Assembly: GCF_033115175.1 (NCBI RefSeq)
Contig: NC_084830.1
Span: forward strand, 114,044,709 to 114,108,708
DNA from: Lepus europaeus
Lineage: Eukaryota > Chordata > Mammalia > Lagomorpha > Leporidae
DNA length: 64,000 nt
Direction: 5' to 3'
Shown: piece after piece, positions 46,841 through 59,015 of the stretch
How the letters are laid out: each line of letters begins with the position of its first letter
Numbering within the stretch: position 1 is the stretch's first letter
Program-made: the position numbers and the translations under genes
The notes under the pieces: generated by a model
Database searches by the model: none
What the model saw: only the letters and a program-made list of their open reading frames with translations
Told to the model about the DNA's origin: nothing

Positions 46841-46965
46841 GTGATTTTCCTACTAATTAGTTGCTCTTATTAAAAAGAGCAAGATAATTGATTTTAGGAT
46901 GCACTACCCCTTATTAAGACCTAATTAAGCTGTATATCAAAGACTAATTAAATGGCATTATTCCA
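46841..46965. promoter_or_regulatory. Candidate homeodomain-motif cluster
   Basis: CTAATTAG (46853-46860), TAATTG (46885-46890), CTAATTAAG (46921-46929) and CTAATTAAA (46944-46952) fall within about 100 bases of unique sequence. A perfect 6-bp inverted repeat (GCTCTT/AAGAGC, 46863-46880) lies among them. Such spacing is typical of, but not proof of, conserved developmental enhancers. Function is inferred. Confidence 0.3.
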
Positions 46966-47596
46966 TCTCACTGATGAGTCTTGATGCTTGGTGAATAGAT
47001 TTGGGTGGTAGATGAATACTCTTGGAATAGATTTCACAGCCAGACAGATAAATATAGACTAAGAAGCTGAGTAAAGGGAATTTTCGATTATCTAAACCTA
47101 ACACACTTATTGGTATTTCTTCAGGCTGACAGTTTGAAATGCATGAAATGAAACATTTAAATACAAACTCAGCAGTGTGGTAGGGTAGGGAACAATGAAA
47201 GAGCATCTTTGGAAAACTGAAAATTTAAATATGCCATTGCTTCTTCTAGTGAAAAGGTGGAGTGAAGAATTGAAAGCATTTATCTATTTATTTGATTTTT
47301 CTCATGAGTCAAGCTACTCAGTCTTGATGAACTCAGATAAGAGCTCAATTATATTAGTAATGGACATTAGAAAAGCTGAGATCTTTATAAAAGTTGCCAG
47401 TCATCACTTTAGATAAGTAGTTCTTTGGAATACAGTGTAACAGGAAGAAAAAAAGGGGAGTGGTAGGGAAATTACATAATAGTAAATAATTAGAAAATAC
47501 AATGAGCCCAGAGTATGGAAGTAAGGCCCAGCCAACCAGAAACTTCTGTTGAAAAATTATTTGGAGAATAAGAACTCTTAAAAATATTACGTTTTG
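46966..47596. other. Unique DNA, nothing recognised
   Basis: No element or exon recognised. Confidence 0.45.
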
Positions 47597-47934
47597 GCCA
47601 GTGCTGCGGCTCACTTGGCTAATCCTCCGCCTGTGGCGCCGGCATCCCGGGTTCTAGTCCCAGTTGGGGTGCCAGGTTGTGTCCCAGTTGCCCCTCTTCC
47701 AGTCCAGCTCTCTACTGTGGCCCGGGAAGGCAGTGGAGGATGGCCCAAGTGCTTGGGCCCTGCACCTGCATGGGAGACCAGGAGGAAGCACCTGACTCCT
47801 GGCTTCGGACCGGCACAGCGTGCCGGCCGTAGTGGCCATTTGGGGAGTGAACCAACAGAAAGAAGACATTTCTCTCTGTCTCTCTCTCACACACTGCCTA
47901 ACTCTGCCTGTCAAAAAGCAAAAGAAAAAAAATA
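47597..47934 (+). mobile_element. Young CSINE, full length
   Basis: Head 'ggccagtgctgcggctcact', B box in 'cgggttctagtcccagttgg', tail 'ctctgcctgtcaaaaagcaa'. The flanks 'aatattacgtttt' and 'aatatggttttt' look like a mutated target duplication. Confidence 0.96.
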
Positions 47935-50097
47935 TGGTTTTTCAATTTTATCCACCATTAGAAATGAGTATTTTCAACAGCAAATCAATCTCTGATAAGT
48001 CAATATTTCATCTGACAAAGAAGATCATATACCAACATTTCAAATGACATGTAAATGCACTCACTGCTTGAATCCCATCAAGCAGACTCTATACTTTCAA
48101 GGCTGTTTCTTCAAGGCTGTGTCATTGTGACAACAGAAATTCATCATTGCATTTAATCTATGAGGTCACAACCTCCTAGGATTATGGTGGGTATGCTCTC
48201 AAATTCTCTGGTGCTCCATAAAGCAAAAGCGTTTGAATAAATCACAAGATATTTGCAGAAAGTAATGATTTCACTATACAACTGGGCTATATTTGATTGT
48301 CTTTAATAGTTACCTTCGTTGGCAGTATAATAATTTGCAAACAATAACGTCAGTCATATGTCACTTTTACACTCATTACTGGCCAAGGTATAACCCCCAG
48401 AACCGATAATCTATACTACTGAGCATATAAATTAAATGTCACCATGTACTAAGTGCAGCTTATTCATTTGAAACTGAACTTTTGCAACTATAACATGTAC
48501 TTTGAATTATCTGAAGGACATCTACCCTTGAACTCTTTTCACATTAATACATACAGAAGTGGAAATAGCTGCAACATCACTAAGAAAAGCTGTGCAAATA
48601 GAGAACTGAAATCTCTATTACAGGAAAATGAGTAAACAATTTATTTTTAGCTATCTTTACAGAACTCATGGACAGGAGATGAAGGGTTTAACTCAAGTAT
48701 TTCAAGGTTGTCATCCTACGTACTCTGTTAGATATAATAGAGTTTGTAATATTTAGATTATCTTATAGATGGACCTTCTTCCCTTTTCATTTATATGAAA
48801 TAATGGATTTTAACACAATTTTAGATAATTACACATCACACATGATTGTTGAAAATAAATCAGTTAGTAACGAATCTAACACCTTCTTTTGCATTCATGC
48901 TTGTTTTCTAGCAGAGGTGAAATGTAAAAGAGGAGCCCTGATAGAGGTTTTAATTAATCTCTTGGGTTTCTGTCTCAATGCGAAGAAATCTTTCATGAGC
49001 CCAAATTACGAACATATAAATCCATATATCTAATCAAAAACATTAATAAAACAGAAATAGAGATACATTCATTAAATTCTTTGAGATTTTAAAAGAAAAA
49101 ACACTATGGACATGGTAGGGGAAGTATCAATGGATCGTGAAAGACAATGACCTTGATAGAAATGTGAGGCAATAAGCAAATAAAGGGCATTGCATGACAA
49201 CTGCAGCCAGCCAGTCCTCTAACCATTGGTTCATAATAATTAAACTGAACATATCCTTATCTAACTACCCAGGAAATTATTGTTGTGCATTAACCTTGAA
49301 TCTGAGCTCATTTGGAAACAGAAAGTCTCAAGATACTCAGGGAAAACATTTATTTGCACACTGTGCTTCCACGTTAAGGACAAAGCAGCCCTTTCCTATG
49401 GATGATATTATGATTAGTGGTGAACTAAGCCTGTGATTATAGAGTGGACTGAAACTAAGTCTTTGCAAAAATTAAAGGAAAAAAATAAGGAAAGGAAGGA
49501 AGGAAGGAGAGAAAATGAAGACTAGGGGAAGGGAAGAGCTGTGCCTATGAGATACATAAAATCTGTTTTGTTATATTCATAAAAAAAACTAGAAAAAATA
49601 TTAATAAGATTAAAATTTTGACCTAAACTTTGACAGTGCATGAAGAAACGGATTGTGTATCATAACAAAACTGGCTGATCACAATATGCTATGATTTAGA
49701 GAAAGTGACATTCCATTAGGAGTAATTTGGGAAGTCTGCATGTCCAAATAACGAAATATAAAGTATATGATCTTCTCATTGCCACTGGCTCCAGCTTGGT
49801 GGCAGAGAAAAATGAGGGCATAATTTGTGCTTGACTTGGAGGATTTTCACAGCTTGTTCCGAACCAGTTGCCAGTTCAGCAAATGGAACAACTCATCAGC
49901 CTTACTGACAACAAGTTGAGTGGCTAACAGCCCCCATGTCTGAGGTTTTAAGCAACTTCAAGTGGGTAATATAACTATCCAAAATAAGATATGTATTAGA
50001 AATGCACTTTAACTTTTTAATTTTTATTACTGAGTAAAGACATTTCTTTAAATGTATGAGAACTATATTCCAGACACTGGATCCTTTGATAAGTTCT
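47935..50097. other. Unique DNA, nothing recognised
   Basis: A 2.2-kb repeat-poor block with a short (GGAA)n tract at 49488-49510. The segment around 48890-49010 contains a TTAATTAA core in otherwise complex sequence. No gene supported. Confidence 0.45.
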
Positions 50098-50364
50098 TCT
50101 TCTTTTTATGTATTTATTTGAAAGGCAGAGTTACAGAGAGAATGGCCAGGGCTGGGCCAGGTGGAAGCCAGGAGCTAAGACTTTCATCCAAATCCCCAAT
50201 GTGGGTGCAGGGACCCAAGCACATCTGCCATCTTCTGCTGCTTTCCCAGGCATATTAATAGGAAACTAAATTGGAAGTGGAGCTGCTGAAACAGGAACCA
50301 GTACCCATACAGGGTACTGGATTTGAAGGTGGGAGCTTAATCCACCATGCCACAACATCGGTCC
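50098..50364 (-). mobile_element. CSINE, internally shortened
   Basis: 'atgtatttatttgaaaggca' at the left; the usual (GA)n and primer region are deleted ('cagagagaatggccaggg'). The head 'atgccacaacatcggtccc' is at the right. The 124-codon frame 50271-50645 begins in this SINE and is an artefact. Confidence 0.92.
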
Positions 50365-50907
50365 CTATAAATGCTTTAATCTTTTCCTTTTCTTCCTTTT
50401 TAATTATTTATCTTATTTATCCTCTTATTGTTATAAGGTTACTTCTTAGAAAACTGCAAAGGAAATGTGGTCTTTTATCAGATATAATAACATTAAAACT
50501 TCTTCAAAATGTGAATTGTTTTGGATGTTTTTCAAAATTTCCTAAACTGCTTCTTTTTTACTTTCTAGCTGGTGTCATACTGGTTATTTACTTAAGTACA
50601 TGTAGTGTTTTCCACAAGGAGGAATCAAATGTCTTTATTGCTTAATACAAAGTCTTACATGTAATATGAGTTCAATTAACCACTGATTGAATGACAAAAT
50701 TCAAAATTTCTATGGCCAATGATGAATATTAGGAAATGAATTTTTAAAGGTTCTGACCATTGTCTATGGTTAGAATAAGCATTAATTGACACTTGGAAAC
50801 ATGAGATTCATTATAAATTTATCCTTGAGCCTAGTGATTTTCAAATGGTTTTTGAATAATGACTCTGTGTAAAATATATTTTGCATTGTGACCCACTATT
50901 TACACAG

Positions 50908-50938
<31 letters not shown>

Positions 50939-51020
50939 ATAAATACAAGGGCTACACACATACACATATACTTTATTGAAGTAGAAATCACAAAAGAAAT
51001 ATATACTTTTACTAGATACT
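50365..51020. other. Unique DNA with an AT microsatellite
   Basis: (AT)n lies at 50907-50940. Nothing else is recognised. Confidence 0.45.
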
Positions 51021-51571
51021 TGCCATAGGCAGAATTCTAAAAGAACTTCCACCAGGACACGTCTTTGTACAAACCCAGCTCCTCGAATGGGGACACTCTA
51101 TCTGGGTTTGACTGGATGTGATGAGATGCTATACTTTAAGTTACAATGCAAAGAAAAGTGAAGAAAAAGTTCAGATACCATTAAAGTGTCTAGCTTTTAA
51201 TGAGTTGCAGGTAATCGAAAAGGGAGATAAACCTGCACTGGCCAGACCTAGGAAGGCAATGCCTTTGAAACAAGAAGCAGATGTGAAGGATTTAAAACAG
51301 GAACAGAGTATCTCCTGTTGGACTTGAAGAAGGAAAAACCATCACTTTTCAAAGAAAAGAATTCTGCTACCAACCACATGTGCCTGGAAGAGGACACCAT
51401 GACTAAGTTAAAACCTGCACAAGCTAACACCTTTCTTGCATACTAGTGTGACCTTGAGCAGAGAACCTAGATAACTTGGTACCAATACTTGAGAAACTTG
51501 GATAATATATTAAAGTTGTTTTAACCTGTTAAATTTGTGGTGACTTCTTGGACTCAAGTAGAAAACTAACA
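51021..51571 (+). mobile_element. MaLR/MER-type LTR-like repeat relic
   Basis: Starts 'tgccataggcagaattctaa' and ends 'gttttaacctgttaaatttg', '...tagaaaactaac'. It has 'aagaattctgctaccaacca' and 'tgcctggaagaggacacc' between. This is the layout of a familiar mammalian non-autonomous LTR-like repeat of about 550 bases. Family name uncertain; non-coding. Confidence 0.5.
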
Positions 51572-51593
51572 AAATCCAAATTCATCTTTCAAG

Positions 51594-51948
51594 TTTTTAA
51601 ATGATTTGTTATTTATTTGAAAGGCAGAGTGACCAAAAAAGAAAAAAAAAGGAGGGAGAGAGAGACATAGAAGACAGAGAGAGATATCTTCCATACACTG
51701 GTTCACTGCCCAAATGGCTACAATGGCAACGGGTGGGCTAGGTGAATTCAGGAACCTGGAACTCCATGCATGTCTCACATGTAGATGACAGGGACCCAAG
51801 CATGTAGACCATTTTTGCTGCTTTCTCAGGAAGACCACTTGGGAGCTGGATGGAATCAGAGTAGCTGGGACTCAAACTGGCACTCTGATATGGGAAGCTA
51901 GCATCTCAAGAGGCAGCTTAGCACCACTGTGCTGTACCATCAGTCCCC
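51594..51948 (-). mobile_element. Old CSINE
   Basis: 'atttgttatttatttgaaag' at the left, (GA)n and body motifs, and head 'gtgctgtaccatcagtcccc' at the right. Confidence 0.92.
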
Positions 51949-52159
51949 GTTTCTCAGTGCCAGTGAGAGTCAACTAAATTGAGATCATGTCAAATGTAAG
52001 TCACAACCTACATTTTCAAAATCACAGCTGTATCTTAAAACCATCTTTTCAATGATGTCAAAATATTCATCAACAGATTTTCATTCTTTTGAGTTAAAAA
52101 TTTTGTGTTCAGAAACTCTTTTAAACATTAAGAATCATCAGTAACTGATACCATCAGTT

Positions 52160-52582
52160 ATCAGTCTGCTCATTTTGTGAACATTTCCTGCATATCAGCT
52201 CTAAACAAAACAGTGTCCTGGGCATGGTACACAATGGTGGATTATACATTCAAAGATTCTCACCCTTTAGAACATAGAGTGTGGGGCCGGTGCTGTGGCA
52301 GAATGGGTTAAGCTTCTGCTTGCAATGCTGGTAACCCATTTGGGTGCCTGTTTGAGTCCCTGCTTCTCCACTTTCAGTCCAGTTCCCTGCTAATGTACCT
52401 GGGAAAACAACAGATGATGGCCTAAGTTCTTGGATGCCTTTACTCACGTGAGAGACCTGGCAGAAGCTCCTGGCTCCTGGTTTCAGCCTGTCCCAGCCCT
52501 GGCCATTGCATGCCATTTGGGAATGAATCAATGGATGGAAGAATTCTCTCTCTCTCTTTCTCTTTCTCTTTCTCTTTCTCTT

Positions 52583-52613
<31 letters not shown>

Positions 52614-52760
52614 ATCTCTGCCTTTCAAATAAATAAACTAAACCTTCAAAAAAAGGAAACCAAAAAGAAAGTGTAAGGGTTTGAGACAGATAAAAAAGCT
52701 AATGAACAAAGTGAAAATTCTAATTATAATCACTTAATTTATCAAGCACTATTTCCACTA
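52160..52760 (-). mobile_element. L2 LINE relic, split by a CSINE
   Basis: Reverse-complement L2 3' motifs 'gaacatttcctgcatatcag', 'gtgtcctgggcatggtacac' and 'attctcaccctttagaacat' precede the CSINE. 'gagacagataaaaaagctaa' resumes after it, as expected for one L2 segment. Confidence 0.6.
52283..52658 (+). mobile_element. CSINE with expanded pyrimidine tract
   Basis: Head 'ggggccggtgctgtggcaga', body 'ttgcaatgctggtaacccat'. The (CTTTCT)n/(CT)n tract at 52544-52612 is longer than in other copies. Tail 'ctgcctttcaaataaataaa'. Confidence 0.95.
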
Positions 52761-53747
52761 TCACAAGTGTCATTTTTATTTTAAGAGCTAAGCACAGGAG
52801 AAACATGAACATTACATAGCCTGAACTCTGAAGGACCACAATATCTAGAGAGGGGAAAAAAAATCAACTTTGTAAATAAGTAAGTGTACCTTGACAATTA
52901 TGTACTACTTGAAATTACCAGAGCAAAAGATAAAGAATAGAATCATGAAACTCTATGCAGAGAATCTATGCAAAGCTTCTGAGAAAGGATGACATTTTAC
53001 GTGGAATCTGTGGGTGGGGTAGATCTGAAGACTATTTCCAGTGTGGAAGAAAGTGTGACCCTTTTCAGAAGTCTTCTTGAGGAATGCAGCTTTGACACAA
53101 TGAAAATTGCTGGAGGTTTGTCAAGGAAAGTGACAAAATTACATCCGTGCAACACAAAGTATGTGAAACTGGCACTCCAACACAGAGAATTTATGTCCAA
53201 TATAAGTCAGTTAAGTTAGAGCTAGGAAGAAGCAAAGAAGTCCTGATGTTTGGGCTACTGTCTACAGTAGGACTGAAGCAGAAACTTTAGGCAGCCAAAT
53301 GGAATGTACCAATGATAGTTAGATGGGAGGGGTCCAAGTTAATCTTTATATATTTTTTCAAAAGGACAGTCCTAAATCAAGCCTCAGTGTCAGCTCTATA
53401 AAACACACTTCTTCAAAATGTGTCTGCATTGGACCATTGTTCAAACAGCAGTTCTCCTCTCCTACATCACACAAGCTATGACACACAAAGTGCTCAGAAA
53501 TAAAGATAAGCACAGATACAAGGTCAAAATAAGTATCACACAGTTTACTAAATTCACCTACGGGATTCCTTTACATAGGTTCCTGCTGGAACCTAGTTAT
53601 CCTTGTTGCAGAGATAATTCTAGAAATGTTGTTCGCTTTTCTAATCTAGGGAAGGTTAGAAGCACATTGTGCCTTCAAAAAATGTTACAGACAGTTTTCA
53701 AAGGCATTGTTCTTTACCCTACAAGAAAAAAAAATAAAGAATCGGGG
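52761..53747. other. Unique DNA, nothing recognised
   Basis: A 120-codon frame at 53418-53780 and a 76-codon frame at 52989-53219 occur here. Neither shows a family motif, and the first runs into the next SINE. No gene called. Confidence 0.4.
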
Positions 53748-54073
53748 TGGGGGGGGCAGGTTTTGTGGAAGAGTAGTTAAAGCAACCGGTTGGGACACCA
53801 GCATCTCATATCACAGTGTTAGGGTTGAAATCCTGTCTTCACATTCAATCCAGTTCCCTGCTAATGTGCACCTTGAGATATAACAGGTGATGGCTCAAGC
53901 ACGGGGTCCCTGCGACCCAGTGGGAGACATGGATGAAGTTCTGGGCTCATGGCTGTAAGCCTGGCCCAACCTTCCCTGTTGAAGACAATTGAGGAATAAA
54001 CCAATGGATGAAAGATGTTTTCTCTTTCTCTCCCTGTCTCCAACACTCTGCCTTCCAAATAAATAATATTAAA
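53748..54073 (+). mobile_element. Old CSINE
   Basis: Head 'gggggcaggttttgtggaag', body 'gggacaccagcatctcatat', tail 'ctctgccttccaaataaata'. A G-run at 53744-53756 precedes it. Confidence 0.9.
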
Positions 54074-55659
54074 ATGTATACAGTGCTTAAAAAGGAATCT
54101 GATGGACATGAGGGGGTGGGGGATTACATTTAACTATGCTCCAGAAAAAAGTTCTTTCAAAAATCATTATCTCTGCTGGCATAAATTTAGTGATTTATTT
54201 TCAATATGTAAAAAATATTAGGGAGTTCCTTTGTATTTAGTTCAGGGTACAGATTTTCTGGTGATGTTCTGTTCCCCCGCAACATAATAGAAGAATATCA
54301 CGAAAAACTTGGTAATTATGGCCACCTTTGAAAATGATAGTACGTGATTCTTAATAAAAAGCTTTTGTTCAGGAATTTATGATGTTTGAAAAGGTTTCTA
54401 TTCCTATCTGATTGATTTTGTTAAAAGAGCGACTTTTTTTTAGCAAAGGTGGAAGAACATCAATTCCAAATGCATCACTGTGTACATAACTCACATCATA
54501 AAAACACCCCTGTTCAAAGCTTAACTGAGGCTCCTGTTTGTCTTCTGAAGACCAAGGACAATTCTAAATAAAGAACAGTTCTCGATGCTCATTGGCTCCC
54601 AGCTAACTGATTGCTAACATTCAAACATGTTACATGGACAGCAGAATTAGACCCCTCTACCCCAATGTGGACACTCTGACCTCAGCCAAGGCATGTGTAT
54701 CTAAGCTTGAAATTCTCCCTTAAAAGACTCCTTAGTTGCTCATGGCCTCAATATCATGATTCATTTGATTTTTAAGCAGATTTTCACTATTAAGAAGTGC
54801 AAATATTGACTATGAAAAAATGAAAGCATTAATACCATTTAAATTTGCACAGTGTTTGGCTATATGAAATTAATCATTCAGATCATCTTATGCAATTTAA
54901 TCATAATATTTTCATAATAAATGTTAAAGTTCTTATATCTTATTCTAAACTCAAATAACTCATAGGCTGTGTAAAAATTGTCACAGAAACATTTTTTAAG
55001 AAGTTTTAAAGCATAACATCAAGGACCAAAACAAAACAGGATAATCAAATCTGGATCCAAAGATTTGATTATAACTCAATGGGAAGTTCTTGCAACTTCG
55101 ATTTTATTGCAACTTTGAGTGAATGAATGGAAAATGTGACTACTTTAGCTCCTAAGAGGGATTTTATATTCCTTTATATAAGAGCTTTTATTAATCATTT
55201 AACTTATATAACACATCTATTTCAACAATCAAAATTTACTAAGAATGCAAACCTTAGTCAAAGCAATGAAAACAAAAACAAACCATAACTAAAAGAAAAA
55301 CCTAAGAGGCAGGTACTTTAGTGCAATCCATTTTAGTGGTGTGTCTCCTTTCCAGGGAGCATCTAGAGTTTGCCTTTATTTCACAGTTGGAACAACAGAT
55401 AATTTATGAATGCCTTACAATGTTGAAGAGAAAATAGAACTGTTTATTTCTCTTTCTTTATGGTTGCTTTGATGGACATTTTGCTCTTTAGTACTTCTGA
55501 CACATGTAATTTTTCCCCCTCTAGAGAATTTACTTTAAGACAGTTGGCAGACATAGTGCTCCATGACTCTGAGTCATGGCATACCTTTCCCTGCTGCTAC
55601 CACTGGTTTATGATTTAGGATTGGATCCCAGGAAAAAGAGCTGCATGAATTTCTCCAGG
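54074..55659. other. Unique DNA, nothing recognised
   Basis: A 1.6-kb repeat-free block. The AT-rich segment 54770-54930 contains 'ATTAATCATTCAGATCATC' and other TAAT cores. No coding exon. Confidence 0.45.
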
Positions 55660-55808
55660 AATTCATTTCTTTTGCCTAAATTTTTCATCTGTGAAGATTC
55701 TATTATTTACATCAGATTGTTGTGTTGATGATAAAAAATTTATTTGTACCACATTTAGTCCAGGGTGTGGCACATTGTAAGTACTTTATAAACATGTTTG
55801 GAATGACT
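55660..55808 (+). mobile_element. MIR SINE relic
   Basis: 'ttttcatctgtgaagattct', then 'cagggtgtggcacattgtaa' and 'gtactttataaacatg' follow the MIR 3' half. Confidence 0.7.
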
Positions 55809-56231
55809 AGCATGTTTCGTGATAAGCCATGGTATTTGGCCTCACATAATTCCAATTTATAAGAAGACTAGACATGTGAGCCACATTTATACATTAAATG
55901 AAAATGAATACAAAATGTACCAAAGAAAAGAGACACAGATTTTTAAAAATCTATCATTTCTCTCCCTCTCCCCATGTTAATTAGATTTTAGTTTGTGTGT
56001 CTCTGTTGTCCCATACAGAAAAGTCATATGTGAAATATAAAAAATAACCACAGAAGTTAATTTTTGACCTTAATACTACTAAGGATGTTGATGTAGTTGA
56101 CTTACATGCATGTCCTTTGCCATGTGACTTTTTAGTCTTCCATTTAAAGGGATAATGTATGTGTGTGTGTGTGTGTGTGTTAGGCTCCTAGCAATGGGTC
56201 AAGCATGAGATTGGCTTTAAAGAATAGAATG
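55809..56231. other. Unique DNA with a (GT)n tract
   Basis: (GT)n lies at 56157-56180. Nothing else recognised. Confidence 0.45.
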
Positions 56232-56232
56232 A

Positions 56233-56632
56233 GGGCTTGGTGTTCCACTGCAGATGGTTAAGCAGTGGCCTGCAGTACCAGCATTCCATGGCCACTGGTT
56301 CGAGTTCCAGCTGCACCAATTCTGATCCAGCTCCCTGCCAGTGTGCTTGGGAAAGCAGCAGAAGATGGTCCAGGTCCCTGGGTCCTGCACCTACATAGGA
56401 GACCTGGAGGAGGTTTCTGGCTTCTGGCATTGGCCTGGCACAGCTCAGGCCATTGCAGCCATTTGGTGTGTGAGCCAGAGAATGGAAGATATCCTCCTTC
56501 TCCCTCTCCCTCTCCCTCACCTTCTTCTTCCCCCTCCCCCTCTCTCTCCCTGTGTGTGTGTGTGTGTGTGTGTGTCATTTTCTCTGTCTATAACTCTACC
56601 TTTCAAATAACTAAATAAATATTTTTTTAAAA
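56233..56632 (+). mobile_element. CSINE with expanded CT/TG tract and TSD
   Basis: Head 'ggcttggtgttccactgcag', body 'cagtaccagcattccatggc'. An expanded (CCCTCT)n(TG)n lies at about 56491-56574. Tail 'ctacctttcaaataactaaa'. Flanks 'aagaatagaatgag' and 'aagaacagaatgag' form the target duplication. Confidence 0.94.
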
Positions 56633-56934
56633 AAAGAACAGAATGAGACACAAGTGGCAGGATGATGATCCCAATTGAGACCTTAAAAAGGTTCCTTTAT
56701 TTCTATTTGGCCTATTATCTCTTTCTGCTATCACATAGGAAAATTGTCCTTAGCCCCTGGATCTCAAGAGAAGAATGAGAGACATAGATCAAAGCTAACA
56801 CAAATGACCCAGCCTAGAATAGCCAGTGCTAAGTCAATTGCCAGAGTTCTGTGTCAAATAAATGTTCAATGTTGTATGCCACTGAGGTGGATGTTTTAGG
56901 TAGAAGCAGTTCTAACTTGTTCAGTTATTAATAT
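56633..56934. other. Unique DNA, nothing recognised
   Basis: No element recognised. Confidence 0.4.
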
Positions 56935-57227
56935 TTTTAAAATATATTTATTTGAAAAGCAGAGTGATTGAGTCAAGGGGTGGGTAAAGACAGAAGGATC
57001 TGCCATCTTTCGGTTCACTAAAATACCCGCAAGAGCTGGAATTGGGCCAAGCTAAAGCCAGGAGCTAAGAACTCCATCTGGCTCTCCTACACAGGTGACT
57101 TGGACCATCATGTGCTTCCTCCAAGGCACATTAGTAGGAGATGAGATTGGAAGCAGAGGAGCTGGAACTCAATCCCAAGAGTAAGTAATGAGATGCAAGT
57201 AACCTTTTGTGCTGCAACACCTACCTC
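56935..57227 (-). mobile_element. Old CSINE
   Basis: 'aatatatttatttgaaaagc' at the left, body 'ggaattgggccaagctaaag', head 'tgtgctgcaacacctacctc' at the right. Confidence 0.9.
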
Positions 57228-57262
57228 TTAGTAAGAAATTTTACTTCTAAAAATAACTCTCA

Positions 57263-57640
57263 GGGCCAGCACCATGGCTCACTTGGTTAATCCTCCAAAC
57301 TGTGGCGCTGGCATCCCATATGGGTGCCAGGTTCTAGTCCCGGTTCTTCCTCTTCCAGTCCAGTTCTCTGCTGTGGCCCAGGAGGGCAGTGGAGGATGGC
57401 CCAAGCCCTGCACCTGCATGGGATACCAGGAGGAAGCACCTGGCTCCTGGATTCACATCAGCGCAGCGTGCTGGCCGCAACGCAACGGCCATAGAGGCCA
57501 CTTGAGGGGTGAACCAACAGAAAAGGAAGACCTTTCTCTCTGTCTCTCTCTCTCTCACTGTCTAACTCTGCCTGTCAAAAAAAAAAAAAAAAAAAAAAGA
57601 AAAAGAAAAGAAAAGAAAAGGAAAGAAAAGAAAAAGAAAC
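57263..57640 (+). mobile_element. CSINE with A-rich GAAAA-repeat tail
   Basis: Head 'gggccagcaccatggctcac', body 'ggcgctggcatcccatatgg', tail 'ctctgcctgtc', then A20 and an (AAAAG)n stretch to about 57640. Confidence 0.95.
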
Positions 57641-57642
57641 AT

Positions 57643-59015
57643 AGCCCAAGATAATAGAATATATAGCCTGGAAATAAATTCTTACTTGTATGGTCAACTG
57701 ATTTTCAACAAGGGAGCTAAAACCATTCAATGCAAAAAGGAGAGTCTTTTCAACAAATCAAGTTGGCAAACTGCATATTCACATGCAAAAAAAAAAATGA
57801 TCTGGGACCCTCCAGTTATAACATATACAAACATTAACTCCAGGTATAAGAAAAAGGTAAACATATGAAATAAAACTATAAAAAATTTTGAATAAAAAAT
57901 AAGGGGAAAGATTTGTGACACTTGTTTGGATATGACACCAAAATCACTGGCAACAAAAGAAAAAATAGGTACATTAGACTTCATCAAAATTAAAGACTTC
58001 TGTACATCAAAGAACACCATCAATAGATCTAAAATGCAAGCAACAGATTGGGAAAATATATATGAAAATCATATGATTGATAAGGTATTAACATTAAGAA
58101 TGTGTGAAGAAGTCTTATAACTCAATAATAGCATAAAAAACACACAGTTCTAAAAACAGGTGAAAGACTTGCGTAGATATCTCTTTAAAAAAAGATTCTC
58201 AAGTGGCCAATAAACACATGAAAATATACTCAATGACATCAATCATTAAGAGGATTTACATCAAAACTACAATGAAATCATACTTCATAATCATTAGGGT
58301 AGTTATTATAAAAACAAACAACAAAAACACAGAAAATAAAAGGCACTAACAAGGATGTGGAGAAAATGAAGGTCTTAGGTGCTGCTGGTAGCAATACACA
58401 ACACTGAAGCTACTGTGGAAAATGCTATGGTGGCTTTTGAAAAAAAAAAAAAACACATAAGAGTTAAAATCTAACCCAACAATTTCACTTTGGGGTATAT
58501 ATCCAAAAAGGGTGAAAAACAGGGGATCAAACAAATATTGAAACTCAATTTTTTTCAGCAATATTATTCGTATTAATCCAAATATGGAAATCATCCATAT
58601 ATCCACTGATGGATGAGTGAAAAAACAAAATATGGAATAGAAGACTTACAATGTTATTTTTTTTCTTAAAAAGGAAGGAAATTCTGACACATACTACAAC
58701 ATGGATGAACCACAAAAACATTTTGATAAGTGAAATGGTATGGTCACAAAAGAACAAACATTGCATGGCTTATGAAGTATTTAGAATAGTCAAATTCACA
58801 GAAATAGGAAGTAGAAGGATGACTGCTAGGTACCAGGGTAATATGGAGCCAGCACTTAATGGGTAAGAAGTTCATGGAGATGAAAAAGTTCTGCAGAGAA
58901 ATGGTACTGACGGTTGCCCAGCAATGTGGGTATATTTGTTTCTATTGACCAGCACATTTAAAAATGGTGGTTAAAATGGTAAACTTCATGTATCATATAT
59001 TTTCACAAAATAAAC
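57643..59015 (+). mobile_element. Old LINE-1 fragment: ORF2 C-terminus and 3'UTR
   Basis: Ordered L1 sequence: 'ggtcaactgattttcaacaa', 'ttagacttcatcaaaattaa', 'agacttctgtacatcaaaga', 'tgtggagaaaatgaaggtct', then the 3'UTR-like 'ggttaaaatggtaaacttca' and 'tttcacaaaataaacc'. Stops break it throughout. Divergence is higher than in the 16-21 kb L1. Confidence 0.85.

Noticed and set aside
50271-50645. A 124-codon frame with hydrophobic stretches resembling a membrane protein
   Set aside because: It starts inside a reverse-oriented CSINE and continues into T-rich DNA, where Phe/Leu/Ile codons arise by composition.
53418-53780. A 120-codon plus-strand frame
   Set aside because: No recognisable domain or splice context, and its end runs into the CSINE that starts at 53748.
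9251-57640. The many tRNA-like GGTTCTAGTCC segments as possible tRNA genes
   Set aside because: They are B boxes of CSINEs; no copy folds into an intact cloverleaf with an anticodon arm that I can support.
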